In this document: in pieces, positions 24,092-36,510 of the stretch
Position numbering within the stretch: position 1 is the stretch's first letter
Layout: each line of letters opens with the position of its first letter
Assembly (NCBI GenBank): GCA_032622095.1
Contig: CP136067.1
Location: forward strand, 77,218,705-77,282,704
Direction of reading: 5' to 3'
Source of the DNA: Siphonodentalium dalli
Taxonomy: Eukaryota > Mollusca > Scaphopoda > Gadilida > Siphonodentaliidae
DNA length: 64,000 nucleotides
The notes under the pieces: model-generated
The model's input: the letters and a program-made list of their open reading frames with translations, nothing else
Told to the model about the DNA's origin: nothing
The model's database searches: none
Position numbers and translations under genes: made by a program

Positions 24092-24599
24092 CGGGCGGCG
24101 TTGGCGGTGGGTATGGTGTTAAAATATTCACCTCCGTCAAAAACCGCCCAAAACAGAAAGAATAGTAAAATATAGACAGATCTTGTTCTTATACCAATCA
24201 GAAATATGGCATAAACAGTATGTTAATGTCAAATGTTTTTCCTTTGTTATGTAAACAAAAGCAAAAAACGTTGCTGAACCGGGCTTTTATTTAGATCCGG
24301 ATATGGTAAACATAAAGAGCATTATTTGTAACTGTTCTCCTGATATGGAAATAATAAAGAGCGTTTATATCATTTGTGTGTGATTAATCATATAATTACG
24401 CTGTGTTATGTAAACAGAAGCAAAACTTCGTAACACCAGCAGGCTCTTGTTTACGTATACCATCGTACGTCTTGACGACAATATACTATTTACGCGCTGA
24501 TTATGTTTGGCATATGAACAAAATTATATATATTTTAATATTCCTTCTGTTGATGGCGATTTGAACAAATATGAATATTTCTGCAACGAACGCTGCCCG
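24092..24599. mobile_element. 508-bp MITE (family B), copy 1
   Basis: Ends CGGGCGGCGTTGGCGG and CAACGAACGCTGCCCG are imperfect inverted repeats of about 12-16 bp. The whole body matches 45414-45924 at well over 90 percent. It contains two spaced boxes of the form GATATGG-N-ATAAAGAGC(A/G) (about 24301-24322 and 24341-24363) that also occur in dispersed family A. GTTATGTAAACA words recur. No coding capacity; flanking duplication not certain. Confidence 0.8.
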
Positions 24600-24639
24600 T
24601 ACCTTTAAATGTATAAGTCGTCTATAAGATCTAGTAAAA

Positions 24640-25035
24640 ATATAGTAAAATTGTATCAATTTGTATCCAAATATGTCAATAAATACTTGAACTTCTTGTT
24701 CTACTGGTATCACATGTCCAAGAAAGACGCATTGAAGTCATGAAAAATACAACTTTGAACACGGTGTTTGGGTCCCAAACAAACAGCCATGAGGACGGCA
24801 TGGTACAGCAAAGAGCGTTCTGTGTTAGTCTATTTCTGATATGGTACAAATAGGAGCTTTTGTGCGAAAAATTTAAAACTGCTGGAAATTTTCTGTGAAC
24901 ATGGCAGGTATTTTTGATAGTATATGAAGCCGGTATATTAATATTTCGTGTATTAGTCAACCTAACTTACACCTCCTTTCATATTACGTTAAACAAATTT
25001 GGAAGCGCGAATGAGCTATGTCAGTTTAAGGATTT
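24640..25035 (+). repeat. Dispersed family A, copy 2
   Basis: Carries AATAAATACTTGAAC, GACGCATTGAAGTCATG, GAACACGGTGTTTGGG, ACAGCAAAGAGCGTTCTGTG, CTGATATGGTACAAATAG and the terminal TTTGGAAGCGCGAATGAGC. The second box is degraded (AGGAGCTTTTG). It begins almost directly after the MITE at 24092-24599, so one may have inserted at the edge of the other. Confidence 0.75.
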
Positions 25036-25806
25036 TGTATACTGGTGAAGTCGGTGGAACCTGCATTTATTCGGTGGCCTTCTTGTGTGGAATGGCGAGC
25101 GCCAATTTATCACTGTGCTGACAAACACTTCTGTGAACACCTATTTTTACACAAACGCAGGATCCCTCGACGTCCACAACATCCCCAAACATATATACAC
25201 TTGACATATTATAGTAAAACATTTAAAATAAAAAATATGCATTTTACGTTACAGTGGATTTTAAAGATGTCGATGGATTCTTTTAGATTTAAATCAGGTT
25301 TGAGACATTCGGTACAGAACCTGGTATAATCCATGTCCAGAGGAAATGCTCTCGGAACTGACTATGCTTATTATCGGTTTATGACTATTGACGACGTAAT
25401 AAATGCGGAAATTAGTTTGAAAAAAAGCGGGCTATATGGACACGACCATTTCCAATTATTATCTAACACGAAATAAGATAATTTTAGAAGCGTCATATCG
25501 ACCATACGGTGCATGGGTACTTCAATTGTTAATAGTATTATTGAGGGTCATTTTCTTTGGCTTTCAAATCAGTCAAAGATTTTTTTATTTTTGACACAAT
25601 TTTTTTCTCCAAATCGGTATAAAAAATGACTCTTGACACATGTGTGTCCAATGGTTCATATCAAAAGAGGTGTGAAATACTTTATCCAAACCGTTCGAGT
25701 CTGATACTGGTACAATGTAAGCTTTTCTTACCGTATAAAGCAACTATACGTGGGGAAGTATATATTTCTTAAGACATGTTCTAGTTGCTATATATCCATG
25801 TGTTCA
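25036..25806. other. No recognised feature
   Basis: Unique-looking sequence; a 94-codon plus frame (25045-25329) has no motif I can identify. It ends at the 3' side of the reverse-transcriptase pseudogene, whose 3' UTR probably extends into it (minus strand). Confidence 0.4.
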
Positions 25807-26520
25807 TCAATGTTCGGTCCTAGTCTTCTTCGTATGGTGTGTTGATTTGAGGCCGTTTTCAGCCATACATATTGGAGCCTTTAGCTCAGAGATTCTCAAG
25901 ACCATCTGAAGTTTTCTAAGGTTTATTCTCACACTTACAGAGATCCACTTTACGTTTGGGAATCCAAATAACTGATGTGAGTCATTTTTACTGCCTAAAT
26001 TAAGAATAAACCTGACATTTCGAAATACATGTTGGGTTTCTTCAATTCTCATGTTTTGTTTTTATGGTCAGGAAGGTACTATATTACACCAGAAACCGGA
26101 GCAATAATCTAGGTGACACCAGTGTCCTACACTATTTGGTTTAGAAAGCATGCCCTTCTATACATAAATTTAATTTTTGAGTTAGCTTATTTGTTCCTCC
26201 GACAATCTGTTCTAAAATAGACCCCAATGAAGTAACATATTCAGTAGACGTGATACTGAGAACATTACAGCTGACATTTAGTTGAGATATTTTAGATAAT
26301 TTATGTGAAGGTCCAAAAGGGATTGTTTCTGTCTTACCAAGATTCAGTGAAAGTTTATTATCAATTATATATAGCAATGTGCTGAATTTGCTCCTTTGGA
26401 CGTCTATATAGGTTTAGTGTCTGCTCAATGATGTGGCCATCAGGTCCAGAAACCACGAGGGCAGAGTCAGTAGCATATAAAAGAAGGCGAAAAGATACAT
26501 AATCTATGTCGTCTTTGCCA
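25807..26520 (-). pseudogene. Non-LTR reverse-transcriptase pseudogene (C-terminal half)
   Basis: On the minus strand, three blocks appear in the order expected for ORF2 of a Jockey/CR1-like element. (1) 26500-26400: LLLYATDSALVVSGPDGHII, the catalytic motif-C region, with YATD where the active enzyme has YADD. (2) 26377-26141: DNKLSLNLGKTETIPFG, the conserved stretch after the active site, then the VTSLGSIL strand. (3) 26120-25807: a CHLDYCSGFW block with in-frame stops, then RFILNLG and a KWISVSVRINLRKLQMVLRI helix that resembles the C-terminal domain of these polymerases. A frameshift lies near 26385 and stops near 26075. The lost aspartate, stops and missing N-terminus show it is dead. 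It would have copied element RNA at the nicked target. Confidence 0.8.
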
Positions 26521-27947
26521 TATATTTAAAAAAAAGAAAAAATATGTACACGACGGCGGTCGTGGGTATAGCATGGGGCGTACATTTATAATAACAGCCA
26601 TTTTATAAATGAACTCAACCGCGTAGGTATAGTATCCACAATTTATTTTGACAAAAGAAACAAAAAAGCTATAAACGTTGAATAAAAATCGTCAAATGAT
26701 GACATGCTGTCACATAGATCTATGCGATAACAATTTCATACGGATCAAATTCAGGTCCCTCCCAGATGACGCCCTGACGATTGGTGCTAAAATAGACAAT
26801 TCATGTTCGCGAATGAAACATCGGGCACCATCTGTGTTACAAGGAGATAATTTACGCGATTGGAATTGCGCGTTTGGAACCTTCTCGCGCCATTAAGGAT
26901 GGGGATCAGAGAAAATATTTAATTCTCCTGCTGGCTATAGATAGGTCAAATGATAAAAACTGATCACAGACATTCGAATCGGACGGTGTTGCAGCATGGG
27001 GTGTTGCAGCAACTTACAGACGGCGACCGCAGTCTATGATGTTATAGAGATATGCCCATATTAAATGGAAATTATGTTACCTTTATTTCCATTTAAGTTT
27101 CTGGTGTATTGATCATAGCTTATTGCATTGGTGGCAAGTAACATATGCTCGATTCTCGTTTTCAATATAGGAAGAGGAATTGGTATGCCAAACTAACCTG
27201 GAATTTAATTACTAATCTTCTTAGGCTAAATCCAAATATTGCTGGTATGATATTACATATACTAATATAATACGCAGAGTGATATATGCGTGGTTAAAAC
27301 AATTATAATCGAACAAAAACTTTCTCGAATGTAACTATGTTCTATCGTGTTCTCTAACATCTGAAAAAAATTGAAGTAGAATTAAAGTATTCCGACAATT
27401 TTTTTTTATCGAGCTCCTTTTAAGCAACGCGATATTCATCTTGAGATTGAAACAATGTAAATTGGAGATGGTTATTTCATTAATCGATTGTTCGTGGCAG
27501 AGAATATAATATGGAATAATCGTTCACATATTAGAAAGCCCTATTCATTTGGAGATCTGTGTACGTTAAAAGGTTCATTTCCCAACATGAAAGTCAAGCC
27601 ATTGGCAATGGAGCATTTTGCAATGCTTCCCCGATCAGAAACCGGACCAATAGACCATTCACCTCTGCAGTTGTATTACCAAGGAACTGCCTGCTATATA
27701 TTATAACACTCACTCATGCAATTGGAGCTATGTATATATGGCCTGGATATCATTAGCAGGAGATGGGTATATATGTTTCCGAAAAATATATTTCTGCCCA
27801 TAGAGATATCAACACCACATGTGTCATCATAAACACACGACGGGAATGCTATTGTTTTCGTTCCGGGATTGCAAATATGTACCATAATTGCATAGCTGAT
27901 GTGGATGGTGTACACATGACGTAGATATAATTAATCAGAAACAGAGC

Positions 27948-27949
<2 letters not shown>
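26521..27949. other. No recognised feature
   Basis: AT-rich sequence; overlapping 65-72-codon frames near 27488-27756 and a short GGTGTTGCAGCA repeat (26986-27010) are the only structures noticed. Confidence 0.4.

Positions 27950-27987
<38 letters not shown>
27950..27987 (+). repeat. (GA)19 microsatellite
   Basis: Perfect AG dinucleotide run followed by imperfect purine-rich sequence to about 28031. Confidence 0.9.
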
Positions 27988-27990
<3 letters not shown>

Positions 27991-28031
27991 AGAGGGAGAA
28001 GACAATGTGTGCATGAGAGAGCGAAAAAGAG

Positions 28032-28764
28032 AATATGATAGATAATTATTCTACGTTAGATTTGATTGTTATGATTATGATAACGATGATGACGACGACG
28101 ATGACGATACGTGTGGTGGTGGAATGGACGGATAATATAAGCAATATCAATGATTGTCGCTTGGATGGTCGGCAATAAACTGATATATTTATTATCATGC
28201 GCCGACTGACGCTTAGTTCTATAAACCCTCCCACCCATCCGTGGCACATTGTACTAAAGCCTCTGGACACGACACTAATTTCCGCTGGGACGATCCCCGG
28301 TCCTCGGGCTAATCACTCGGGTATGTCCTCGTCCTCTTATGACCGTTTTACTACCTTAATCAGACTAAAGGTCCGGGTATTATGGAGATATCATTAAGCC
28401 CGAAGAAAATAAACATTCTAGTCAATGCGTGAGAAGACGATGAATGCTTCCATTGATATTGTCATCGATATTCGCCAGTTAGTATTCTCATAAACACAAC
28501 TCAGACCGGATTCTCTCAACAGAGCATCCTTTGGACTGATCCCACACAACCAACAAAGTTTTAACGCATCAAAGTTAACTCCTTTTAATGCCGTTCATTA
28601 ACAAAGTAATTTTCACATTTACCTATATATATAAAATAATGCACACGGAGTTTTTGACATATATATAAGTGTTGACCATTGTCTTCCCTATTTCAAGGAG
28701 AAATCTGCTTATATTTGCAAGGGTCTTGGGGCGGTGAGATTGGTTTCCTGTGCATGAGTATATG
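28032..28764. other. No recognised feature
   Basis: Contains a GATGATGACGACGACGATGACGA trinucleotide-like stretch (28081-28105), whose minus-strand frames are artefacts. Otherwise unremarkable. Confidence 0.4.
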
Positions 28765-29220
28765 AATCATCTTAAACGGACATGGCTCATTCAAACCTCC
28801 AATTGTGTCTATTATATACGTACCTTTGGGGGGGGGGGGGCGGATAAGATAGGTCAATACATACAATAAATATTGATATACAGGATTCATATACTCTGAA
28901 AAAAACTTGCCAAAGCCACAGCCATTTCCCAGCCGTTTTCAATTTTTCGCCAGAAGTCAAACATGCGCTCTGTATTTCTATCATATCAGGAATAGACTAA
29001 CGCTCTTTTCTGTTCCATGTCGTGCAAATGGCTGTCTTTTGGTTTGGGAGCCAAACACCGTGTTCATAGTGTATTTTTCATTACTGCAATGCGTCATTTT
29101 GGGGTTACAGAATGCTTGTAGAAAGGTAGTCAGATATGCGTCGACCTTTCCGATACCAGGAAAGAATCAAAAGCGAATAATATTATGTATTTTGGAGCGC
29201 AAACAGCTATGTGTCTTTAA
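28765..29220 (-). repeat. Dispersed family A, copy 3 (minus strand)
   Basis: Starts with the reverse complement of the family's 3' end (TAAACGGACATGGCTCATT) and continues through ATTCATATACTCTGAAAAA, CAGGAATAGACTAACGCTC, GAGCCAAACACCGTGTTCA, CCGATACCAGGAAAGAATC, CAAAAGCGAATAATATTATG and TGGAGCGCAAACAGC. A 13-nt G run interrupts it at 28828-28840. The overlapping 153-codon frame is not a gene. Confidence 0.75.
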
Positions 29221-29244
29221 TTATACATGCCAATGTGTGTGTGC

Positions 29245-29353
<109 letters not shown>

Positions 29354-29470
29354 GATGTATATTTCTGATATAGGCGTCCACATTTCTGTACGAATTGCGA
29401 CGAAATTTACAATGGGCATGTATTTCGGCTCCCCGGGTAAATAGTCCAGTGCATTTATGGTTTTACTTCA

Positions 29471-30328
29471 AACTAATTGCAACACAAAGTTTCTCAGTGG
29501 GAATAAGTACTTTTTTAACCCATCACAAACAACATACTAAAAATAAAAATAATCCAGAAAGGTGAAATTGATGAATTTTGTGAAATAAATTTGTCAAAAT
29601 TTTGTAAAATACTCAATTTATGGCTTTTCAAGAATGTTTATAAATTGTTTTATTTCACAAGGCCTTCCAGTTTGTTGAGTATATATACACAGTCCTGATT
29701 ACAGAACAGAAAACCTTTGCCATATACGTTGAGTAGTATTTGAGTTATATTGATATCAATTTATTGAGTTGTATAACCTCAAATATGGTATTTCATCACA
29801 CCAGTGTCACAAGGTACATTTGGCAAAGTCCATACAATGGGACACACATTTTGTTTAAGAATGTTTTTGTCTTCTCGATCATAGATGCACGAAGTAATCA
29901 TTTTGTGTGCACAATATAGTGCGGAAACTAATATAAACAGCAAGATATCCCTTCATTTTTCTCTAGTTTTTTAAATACTAGACCATAAAAATATGGATTT
30001 TAGCTAATTCTTTCTTGGAAATTGAGGCTCCGAAATTAGACAAACTCCCAATTTTGGAGGCACATAACTCAAAAAATACTCAACGTATCTGGAAAATGTT
30101 TTCTGTTCTGTAATCATGATTGTGTACTCAACAAAATGGATATATAAATGGAAGGACGTGTACACATCCTTGAAAAGCTATAAATTGAGTCTTTTACCAA
30201 ATTTTACCAAATTTATTTCATAAAATTTATCAATTTCGTCCTTCTTGATCCTTTTTGTTTTTTAGTATGTTGTTTATAATCGGCTAATAGACATAATACT
30301 TCTGAGAAACATTGTGTTGCAATTAGTT
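29471..30328. mobile_element. ~860-bp element with ~270-bp terminal inverted repeats
   Basis: AACTAATTGCAACACAAAG at the left is mirrored by CATTGTGTTGCAATTAGTT at the right. Pairing continues through AACAACATACTAAAA, AAATAAATTTG...AAAATTT, ATTACAGAACAGAAAAC and ATACGTTGAGTA-TTTGAGTTAT. Arms are about 29471-29748 and 30063-30328, roughly 80 percent identical, around a ~310-bp unique centre. No transposase, so a long-TIR MITE or fold-back element. Flanking duplication not identified. Confidence 0.75.
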
Positions 30329-30384
30329 GAGGTTTGGCACTTTTTTCTCATAAATGAGACCGCATCCGCATTACGGAACAGAAG

Positions 30385-30740
30385 AGAACGAACGCTCTTT
30401 ATATTTGATCTAATCGCGACAAAGAACGACTCAAACGCTCTTCAACTTTTATCTTCCTTATAGGCGTCCACGTTTCTGCACAGATTACGATGAATTTTGG
30501 CATGCGTGTGTATTTCGGCTCTCTGGTTCCCGATCCGCACAATAGTCATATTAACCACACGACACGAACGCTCTTTATGTGTTATCTTATCGGGACAAAG
30601 AACGAGCCACGTACACTCTTTATCTCCATCGGAAGCGTTTCTTTGTGAGCGCGCTCACTTCCTCCATATAACCGCGAGCATTCTTCGGCGATTCGCTTCG
30701 ACGTATCTGGCAGTAACGGTTGACTATATAAATAGCGTAC
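30385..30740 (+). repeat. ~178-bp direct repeat carrying CGAACGCTCTTTAT
   Basis: CGAACGCTCTTTAT...ATCTAATCG-GACAAAGAACGA occurs at 30388 and again near 30566. The intervening TATAGGCGTCCACGTTTCTG...GTATTTCGGCTC (30461-30522) has a relative at 29372-29435, on the other side of the inverted-repeat element, so the region may have been split or duplicated. Confidence 0.6.
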
Positions 30741-30777
30741 TACATATGCTGTAACAATGGCATATACTAACATTTAT

Positions 30778-31085
30778 CACTTAATTAAACGGACGGTTCA
30801 TCAGAGCTTCCAAATTTTCTCTTCGTAATTTTGAAGGCGATATAAGATAAGTTAACAAATACATGACATTTTGATATACCGGCTTCATGTGCTCTGAAAA
30901 ATACTTGACATGACCACCAGACTGACAACAGTGATCACAGCCATTTTTCACATATAGGTGAAAATAAACGCTCTTTATTTATAGCATATCTGGAATAGAC
31001 TAACGCTCTTTTCTGTTCCATGCCGGGCAAATGGCTGTTTTTGATTTGAGGATCACGATTGACACAATAGTGATACCCATGCACT
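30778..31085 (-). repeat. Dispersed family A, copy 4 (minus strand)
   Basis: Runs from TTAAACGGACGGTTCATCAG and GCTTCCAAATTTTCTC through ATACCGGCTTCATGTGCTC to AAAATAAACGCTCTTTATTT and GAATAGACTAACGCTCTTTT, then CCATGCCGGGCAAATGGC. Both AAAGAGCG boxes are intact here, 35 bp apart. Confidence 0.75.
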
Positions 31086-34000
31086 ATTCACAGACACAAC
31101 AACTACTGGTAGGCCTACCACCTAAAGTATACGAAGAACCGAAACGAATTTTAGTAATAACGAAAAGACCACCCCCCCCCCCCACATCCAATGCCTCGAT
31201 GCTGTACTCACATCGAATTCGTACAATTTATTATTGTGTGTAGGCCTACATATTATATTTACGTGAATGCTCCAATGCCATATATGGCCACATGAGTGCA
31301 TATACATGGATCTGTATCTTGTCTCAGTACATCTCTTTTTTTCTTTCTATACCATATTATTATTGACTCGCTTGTCCATTTTATTTTCGCGTAACAGCAA
31401 GTTTATGGTTGGAATGTAGGCGCCAAATTGTGCCGCAGGCCTGAAACTCATCACGTGATGTGAGTCTCTTGGCCCCATTTTTATGGTGACGTGATGTACG
31501 AGTAGCGGTCGTTTATGGTGATGATGGGGGCTGCCAGACGCCGGTGCACACCATGTTACCTAACGCCAAATGTCACCTTGAGTACTTCCGCCACAGATAT
31601 ATAGATCTGGCGGCTTCTTTGATAAGCATACTGTGTACATGCTTGTCGGTCCTTTGAAGTCCGGTATTACCTGTCGAATATAGTAATTACAGTGGTACTG
31701 TTTAATTTAACCTCAATAAATTAAGAAATACTCATAACGTGGTCACGCTAATGATTCGGATAGATAACTTACACGCCAAGTCGTCACGATGTGTCGTGTA
31801 ACCGACCGAATATAATATCCAACTTCAGCAAATATGGCATTTCCTATTTCGAACTGAAAATGGGGGTCAGGACGTTATATTTCAAAGGAAAGAGTTTGAG
31901 ACATGATCACGTCGGTGAGTTATGTTTTGCTGTGTTAAACAGCCAGCGGTGTATTCAATTACGAATACAAAATATACAAAAAAAGTTCTATTCTCTCTAC
32001 TGTCAAGTGATGATTTCCAAAATGAAAGTGGGCCATTGAATAATCGCATAAAGACATGTCTTGAGTGAGATTATATTTAGACAGTCCTTTCTGCCTTCGG
32101 TCTTGTCCTTCATTAATTGGGACAACATTAAAAAATCCAATAAAAATTAGCAACGCATAATTTGATGAACCACATCAAAAGTCGCACAACATGCTTTCAG
32201 CAAAACACCAAAAACATCGAACAATTTCTACCATGCATGCGTACTATGGTTTGATAATGATCCGTTGGAATAGGCATATTGAATGGTGTTTGGAAGGAGC
32301 CATGTGTGGATATTAGTAATATGAAAACTGGAGAGTGTATAGGTATTACCGATGTCCGTCCATGTGTGTCTCAGGTGGTTTCCGGATAATATAACAATGC
32401 ATCTCTATAGTAATACTGTGGTAAATTTATACTTGGTGTCTCTGTTATTTGTCGTCGAAATGCCATGTTTCAATAATGGTGCAGTCCGCTTATTGTTCGT
32501 GACTCATGATTTTCCGACAATGTTGCATGGTTTTCGGATAATGACTTACTAAAAGTTATACGTCTGTTTCCATACACTTGTTTTCAAATTTTATATTCTC
32601 ATTACATACGATACGGGCCATGTTCAAATCTGGGTTCTGGTCGATAAAACTTGCCAGATATATGGTTCTTTCTGACAAAGAACAAGCTATTTATTTTAGT
32701 TTCCTGAAGGTTACTTATATAGAATTTGCTGACTATGCCGATGATGTATGTGATAGATATCCGATTGATAAAAGTTATTTTCCGGAAATATTTTCAACTG
32801 GTATCAAACACCCCCCCCCCCCCCCCCCCCAACCAGCGGTGGGGTGTGTGAGCAAGCTCATTTTATATTATCTGGCACAGTCATGCTGCACAAAGGGTAC
32901 CCAACTGAAGGAATGTATGCAACTTTGATCATGTTTGGCTGGTTTTTGGCAGATAACTTGTATCGATGTTACAATGCACTATAGGAGTGTAGATGCATGT
33001 TACGGGCATATGTGCAATTTTAAAGATCATTTGGCAACGTGATGCTTCTTCGTCATTTTAATGTAACCATAGACTAAGTTGCTATTTTAGTGGTTGCAAC
33101 ACAAAAACTAAAGTAAATGAGAATATTTCGCCAGCGCTTTTTCAGAGTATCTATATATAGTGAGCGAATTAGCTATATATGTATAGTCACTGACCACAGC
33201 AGGTTATTTCAAAATGTTTCTGAATGAGTCCAAACAAAAAGTTCTTAATACTCGAGGATCGTGATTTTCAGAAAGATTTCTCTGCCTGCATGGGGCGACT
33301 TTCTTTTGTGATCTATAGAACGCGGCCGTTCTCTATAAGTGAAAACGCGGATCATTGTGCTAATCAACAGCTATAAAAGCGGTCATATTATATAACTAAA
33401 ATCACATGTGTGGGCATTAATCATATTCGATGCATCGTTATTAATCATGAGACATGTGTCGGATATGAATGGTGGGTTTCGGTTTCAATTTCATTTCTCA
33501 ATAGCGAAATAGATGCCATTTATATGTTCCTCGTGAAGAATAATTATGTTAGATTATCACAATGATCATAACGTCAGTTTTCGACCACCTATATATAGGT
33601 TTCCCTGGAATGTTGTACTAATCATGAAGTTATACTTTGTATTTGATGTCATTTTCAGAGTTTAGGGTCCGCCGTCAATTTCAATATAAGAGCAAAGGAC
33701 CTCACTATATGGCACATAGATACATCTGACCCCAATACGCAACGAACAAACTGCTCACATATATGCTTCATCGTGGGTGTTTTACTTGTGTGTAAAACAA
33801 CATTTCAAACTGATCGGGATTCGATATAAATTTAAGGACAATGGCAGACTTACCGAACGAACCACCTGGCCCATGTGAAAGACATGATGCCTCATTATCA
33901 AGCACTATATATATAGTATTCAACAGAACTGGTCGGATTGAAGGCCGGATGTGGATTCAAAATATATCAGAATGAATATTGGAACTAATTCCATATTTTT

Positions 34001-34170
34001 TTTTTAAATAACTATACCTTGAGCAAGATTGTGATGTATTTCTATTGATCACCCTACCGAAGTTTCACATCACTTTAAGGCCGAGTGCACAAACTCACAA
34101 ATTTGCCTGGCATTTTGCAGGTGTTATTTAAAACAGAAATCTATGTGCCAGGAAACGAACGCAAGCATCT
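31086..34170. other. 3 kb with no supported gene
   Basis: Only homopolymers stand out: 12 C at 31172-31183 and 20 C at 32811-32830. A 116-codon frame (32578-32928) crosses the C run and includes the string YADD by chance, without other polymerase motifs. Confidence 0.4.
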
Positions 34171-34270
34171 TATTATAAACTACATGATCTGTACAAGGCT
34201 GTACCACGGAGCTTATAAACTGCATGATCTGTACCACGGAGCTTATAAACTGCATGATCTGTACCACAGA
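34171..34270 (+). repeat. 30-bp tandem repeat, ~3 copies
   Basis: Two perfect units (34201-34230 and 34231-34260) of GTACCACGGAGCTTATAAAC plus TGCATGATCT are bounded by diverged partial copies on both sides. The period is divisible by three, so frames on both strands pass through it. Confidence 0.9.
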
Positions 34271-34599
34271 TAACTATACGTGAGAAGTAAAACATTGTAA
34301 TGTCACCTGTAATGATGCTACCGAAGTTCGCTTGTAAATAACACTCAGTTATCTCGCCCCGTGCATGTGGGCCCTTTGGTGTAGAATAGGCATACCGCCG
34401 CACTGCTAAGGGTAAAATCCCCTAATGTGGCACCCTGTTTGTCACGGAGTCGAGAACATGACTAAAATGTTTTCAGCACATTATCTACTCAAATTGTGGA
34501 GATTCTAACAATTTAAATCTGTTAAACCAATCAGGACTGGCCAATAAGTGGCTCTCTCTTGATTTAATGTTCAAAGAAAGTTTAATCTGATGCTCTGTT

Positions 34600-35520
34600 G
34601 CTGTTAACAACTATTGCACAGGTAACGGTGTCAGTTACTCCTCACAAGACATCGAATATAGTATCAGAGCTATGTTGCGAACCCGCGAAAAATCTGATTC
34701 TTCGGAATCAGAATAATGGCGGAGTTGGCACCACATGGAGTTACATAATTACCTAGATTTACAAAGACTGTTGATGGACTAAAAGTTCCTCTGAATAGTT
34801 ATCTTCTGACCTTCAATCTATGCGAATATCCACCGACATCGAATGTTGGTTACATGAAGGTAGATATGAGTACCTATGTTACAAATCCATTAGAATGTTT
34901 TAAATGCCAGGGCAATGGCCATGGCCAGGAACATTGAAAAAGAAAAGAAGCCATTTGTGCACACTGTTGTTTCTGGTCATGATCACAAGGATTTACGACG
35001 AATCTTACGAAATGTTCAAACTGTCAAGGTGCACATGCTGCAATGGATCGTTAATCCATGTACCATTTGGGACTATGAATTTAAGTTTCAACGATGTAAA
35101 ACTGAGAAGCATCTGTCATAGATGCTAAGAAGATAGTTAGTCCTCAACAATCCATTCCACAGGTTGCATACTCAACAATCGTGTATACAAAAAATGTGTT
35201 GATGCCAGCATTCACACACAGTCAGACCAAACTCGTCAGTATATCGCTATAGCAACACATGTTGAAGAGAGATATTATTCCCGTTTCCAGAACCTGTAAC
35301 CGTAGATTATATTGTCCCAAAACATAAATTTCCAAAGTCTGTCACGTCGTTTGACTCTCAGAAGCAGAGGTTGAATTTGAATTTTCAAAGTTCGATCCGA
35401 TGCTGGGAGAGAAAGGGTCATCTTTGGATGTGGACCCCATGCATTTTGGTCTGAGACTGGCTTTTGGGCAAGGAATCGCCTATACGGGGTCAGCCACCCG
35501 ATTATCAACTTGACTAATTG
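34600..35520 (+). pseudogene. Non-LTR retrotransposon ORF1 (zinc-knuckle) pseudogene
   Basis: Frameshifted pieces line up with the gag-like ORF1 protein of I/Jockey-type elements. Order: VTVSVTPHKTSN near 34627; ELAPHGVT near 34714, leading to RFTKTVDGLKVPLNSYLLTF and a GYMKVDMSTYVTNPLECFKC segment. The knuckle CFKCQGNGHGQEH (34896-34934) fits C-x2-C-x4-H-x4-C, but the final cysteine codon is TGA (34935-34937). A second, broken finger follows (ICAHC, then SGHDHKD in another frame, then CSNCQGAH), and IWDYEFKFQRCKTEKHLS ends the motif block. After that come KIV-S-P-Q-rich remnants. ORF1 proteins bind element RNA and chaperone target-primed integration. At least four frame changes and several stops show decay. 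No ORF2 follows, so it is a fragment. Confidence 0.75.
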
Positions 35521-35748
35521 GTCACCAGATTCATCAGATATATTAAATATCTTATCAATAATTCAGTAGGCGGTGTTGTCAGATACTTCACATATTTCGA
35601 TATGCTTAAGTCTTAATAAATTATTTACATTTGCAGAAAATATTTCATGTAGGTTTGTATATAGGTTTGCTGTTTTCAAAGTAGTATTGCTATCTGTTTT
35701 GATATTCTGTTTTATGTGTATTTGCACAATGGTAAAACAACAAATCCT

Positions 35749-36510
35749 CGCGCAAATACGCACATAATCGACCTATAAAGTTAAATAGGTACATAATGTG
35801 ATTATTTGATTCTGAAATAAGCAGATAATGGTGTCATGTCCGTTATTTAGTTTTACGGCGCGGGCCACATTGAAAACACATGTTAAAGAGCGTACCCATG
35901 AGCAGTCGTGCATTGGCTTATATGTGTCATTGTGCGCAAATAATCTGCTTAGAATCGCTCATGATGAGTCAATTTGACTAAAACGCTCTCGTTTTCAGCA
36001 CATTATCGACTTAAAATGAGACGATTCTCAGCAGATCATGAACCTAAACCAGTTCTATTGTAAGCAGATAATGTGCGGATTTTCGGTAGAACAGGCTGAA
36101 TGGATGCTTTCTTAATGGCTCCGATCCTAACCGAGCACTCTCGCTCTGATTTGGGTGTTTTTAATTATGCATATCGTTTTATTTAAGTCAAATTCAGTGT
36201 AGTTTCTAAACACAGTTGCTTCACTCGATTTTGATAACCTGTTTCTTGTCATGATATTGCTTTTTTGCTAAAACGACGTTAAACCGTAACCAATCAATCA
36301 ATCATTCAATTATCTCGCAAGAATCAACGATATATTAACATATCCTCGCGCAAATACGCACAAAATCGACCTATAAAATTAAATAGGTACATACACAGTG
36401 AAACACACGTTAAAGAGCGTACACCGGCTATTCTAAGCAGATTGTCTATACCTAAAGCAAGTTCAATTACAAGCAGATAATGTGCGGGCTTTCGGGAGAA
36501 CAGGCTTCAT
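35749..36510 (+). repeat. Duplicated module, full and internally shortened copies
   Basis: TCCTCGCGCAAATACGCACA...ATCGACCTATAAA-TTAAATAGGTACATA occurs at 35749 and 36343. ACA(T/C)GTTAAAGAGCGTAC follows each (35880, 36406), then AAGCAGATAATGTGCGG-TTTTCGG-AGAACAGGCT (36062 and 36470). The first copy is about 350 bp, the second about 170 bp, so the latter looks like an internal-deletion derivative. The element at 20478-21085 carries the last block in inverse orientation. Confidence 0.7.
36150..36310 (+). mobile_element. 3' tail of a non-LTR retroposon/SINE, copy 2
   Basis: TTTGGGTGTTTTTAATTATGC, ACAGTTGCTTCACTCGATTT, TTGATAACCTGTTTCTTGTC, GCTAAAACGACGTTAAACCG and CCAATCAATCAATCATTCA follow in the same order as at 3165-3352. 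It sits between the two copies of the duplicated module, so it may have landed there after the duplication. Confidence 0.7.

Noticed and set aside
32578-32928. 116-codon frame containing YADD, the reverse-transcriptase active-site string
   Set aside because: No neighbouring polymerase motifs, and the frame runs through a 20-C homopolymer coding proline; the four residues are chance.
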